A DNA stretch of 15,024 nt, taken from the NCBI GenBank assembly GCA_002306345.1, contig DBRQ01000006.1:63513-78536 (forward strand). Direction: 5' to 3'. The notes beneath the pieces are model-generated. The model was not told the DNA's origin, did not search any database, and worked only from the letters and a program-made list of their open reading frames with translations. How positions within the stretch are numbered: position 1 is the stretch's first letter; every line of letters begins with the position of its first letter. Source of the DNA: Candidatus Pacebacteria bacterium UBA1364 (GTDB taxonomy: Bacteria > Patescibacteriota > Microgenomatia > UBA1400 > PJMF01). Made by a program: the position numbers and the translations under genes. Of the stretch, positions 14,161 through 15,024 are shown piece after piece.

Positions 14161-14898
14161 ATGCAAAAGAGATTTAGAAGAATCATGCTCAAAATTGGTG
14201 GCGAATCTCTGCTCGGAGATAGAGAGTACGGCATTGATCCCAAAGCTGTGTTGTTGATGGCCGAAAAAATCAAAACTATTTATGCCAAAGACGTGCAAAT
14301 TGCCATTGTTATTGGTGGCGGCAATATTTTCCGCGGACTCTCGGCTTCCAAAAATGGGATTGACAGAGCTACCGCTGATTACATGGGTATGCTTGCTACG
14401 GTCATGAATGGCTTAGCCCTGCAAGATGCTTTGGAAAAAGTTGGTGTACCAGTGCGCATTCAATCTGCACTGCAAATGCCTACTGTGGCAGAAAATTTTA
14501 TTCGTAGTCGTGCTATTCATCATATGGAAAAGGGCAGAGTAGTTATTCTTGCAGCCGGCACTGGCATGCCTTATGTAACTACCGACTCTGGGGCAGCGCT
14601 CCACGCGCTGGAATTGCATTGCGATGTTTTAATGAAAGCCACTAAAGTGGATGGCATTTACGATAAAGACCCAATGATTTATGCTGATGCTAAGCGTTTT
14701 AAAACTATAAATTTCAAAAATGCTATTGAAATGGAAGAAGTGCAAGTGATGGACACTGCCGCTTTGGCAATGTGCAAAGAAAATAATATGCCAATTATGG
14801 TTTTTAATCTTTTCGATAATGGTCAATTAGAGAAAGCTATTGATGGAAAAGACATCGGCACCTATGTCTCCAATGAAGCTCCAACTGTTTTAGTTTAA
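14161..14898 (+). CDS. pyrH: Uridylate kinase (UMP kinase)
   Basis: A 245-aa cytosolic hexameric enzyme of the amino-acid-kinase family that phosphorylates UMP to UDP with ATP, feeding pyrimidine nucleotide and nucleotide-sugar supply. Motifs: LKIGGESLLG at 10-19 (usually KLSGEAL, here Gly for Ser), VIGGGNIFRG (50-59), TADYMGMLATVMNGLALQDA (71-90), and the nucleotide-binding GTGMPYVTTDSGAAL (133-147) followed by LMKATKVDGIYDKDP. The length is normal. The ATG has a good Shine-Dalgarno. Bacterial pyrH usually lies beside tsf and frr; here it lies between a femAB-like gene and gap, an unusual order. Probably regulated allosterically by GTP and UTP as in the family, which the sequence alone does not prove. 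Confidence 0.96.
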   Translation: MQKRFRRIMLKIGGESLLGDREYGIDPKAVLLMAEKIKTIYAKDVQIAIVIGGGNIFRGLSASKNGIDRATADYMGMLATVMNGLALQDALEKVGVPVRIQSALQMPTVAENFIRSRAIHHMEKGRVVILAAGTGMPYVTTDSGAALHALELHCDVLMKATKVDGIYDKDPMIYADAKRFKTINFKNAIEMEEVQVMDTAALAMCKENNMPIMVFNLFDNGQLEKAIDGKDIGTYVSNEAPTVLV

Positions 14899-14916
14899 AA
14901 CAGAAAAATTTTAATC

Positions 14917-14932
14917 TAGTCGCGTTCGACTA
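14917..14932 (+). terminator. Short hairpin after pyrH, weak terminator or operator
   Basis: TAGTCG (14917-14922) pairs perfectly with CGACTA (14927-14932) around loop CGTT, 18 nt after the pyrH stop. Downstream is TA-rich rather than a T run, so a classical intrinsic terminator is doubtful. The right arm overlaps the possible -35 of the gap promoter, so an operator role is also possible. Confidence 0.4.
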
Positions 14933-14954
14933 AAATTGGATTTTATGACATACT
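14925..14954 (+). promoter_or_regulatory. Probable promoter for gap
   Basis: TTCGAC (14925-14930) as a weak -35, an 18-nt spacer, and CATACT (14949-14954) preceded by TGA, giving an extended -10. Transcription would start near 14961 and give a leader of about 25 nt holding the GAAAGG ribosome-binding site at 14971-14976. Confidence 0.45.
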
Positions 14955-14985
14955 AGCTTTACATAAATTAGAAAGGCTGCCTCAT

Positions 14986-15024
14986 ATGAAAACTTTCGCA
15001 ATTAATGGTTTTGGCCGTATCGGT
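14986..15024 (+). CDS. gap: Glyceraldehyde-3-phosphate dehydrogenase, N-terminal fragment (cut by window edge)
   Basis: Only the first 13 residues are in the window: MKTFAINGFGRIG. The strand-plus-glycine-loop INGFGRIG is the NAD(P)-binding signature at the very N terminus of GAPDH, the glycolytic enzyme that uses the product of TpiA. The ATG is preceded by GAAAGG (14971-14976), 9 nt away. The catalytic cysteine and everything else lie outside the window, so integrity cannot be judged. Confidence 0.88.
   Translation, partial: MKTFAINGFGRIG

Noticed and set aside
488..14898. Alternative genetic code (UGA as glycine), as in some CPR lineages
   Set aside because: The PEGA, FAD and tpiA genes end in TGA at family-appropriate positions and no in-frame TGA interrupts conserved domains.

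Overview
The window is AT-rich, uses the standard bacterial code (TGA is a normal stop), and is tightly packed with ordinary-looking but often compact proteins. The gene set is Lon, a PEGA-SH3 lipoprotein-like surface protein, a SIMPL-domain protein, a YYY/DUF2298 membrane protein, a PMT-type mannosyltransferase, a FemAB-like transferase, UvrD/PcrA, TpiA, PyrH and the start of GAPDH. That mix, with short intergenic gaps, best fits a Candidate Phyla Radiation (Patescibacteria) genome, probably near Microgenomates. This placement is an inference from gene content and style, not from a marker tree. No phage, IS, CRISPR or defence genes were seen.

Layout. Positions 1-353 hold no gene: they are AT-rich, with short tandem and inverted repeats, and end in a probable promoter for tRNA-Ile(GAT) at 354-427. 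A plus-strand set follows: lon (488-2854), a PEGA/SH3 anchored protein (2894-3811) and a SIMPL protein (3819-4619). It converges, near a perfect 12-bp hairpin, on a minus-strand set read from right to left: tpiA (11014-10307), PMT mannosyltransferase (10227-8878), a 164-bp gap with interleaved inverted repeats, FAD oxidoreductase (8713-7412), HAD/5'-nucleotidase-like hydrolase (7405-6830) and the YYY membrane protein (6814-4640). A plus-strand set diverges from tpiA only 17 bp away: uvrD/pcrA-like helicase (11032-13023), femAB-like transferase (13082-14113), pyrH (14161-14898) and gap (14986 to the edge).

How the genes fit together. The minus-strand block looks like a cell-surface glycosylation module: two multi-pass GT-C-type proteins flank an FAD enzyme of a family common in polysaccharide loci and a small phosphatase. 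FemAB adds to the envelope theme, as do the anchored PEGA and SIMPL proteins. tpiA and gap are central glycolysis, and pyrH supplies UDP/UTP.

The most notable pattern is in the start sites. Several genes have a -10-like box (often extended, TGnTAnnnT) only 9-14 nt before the start codon and no Shine-Dalgarno, which predicts leaderless or nearly leaderless mRNAs. Other genes carry clear Shine-Dalgarno sequences; one of these moves the PMT start from a TTG to an internal GTG. No clearly new system was found; the glycosylation cluster and the start-site pattern are the best candidates for follow-up.
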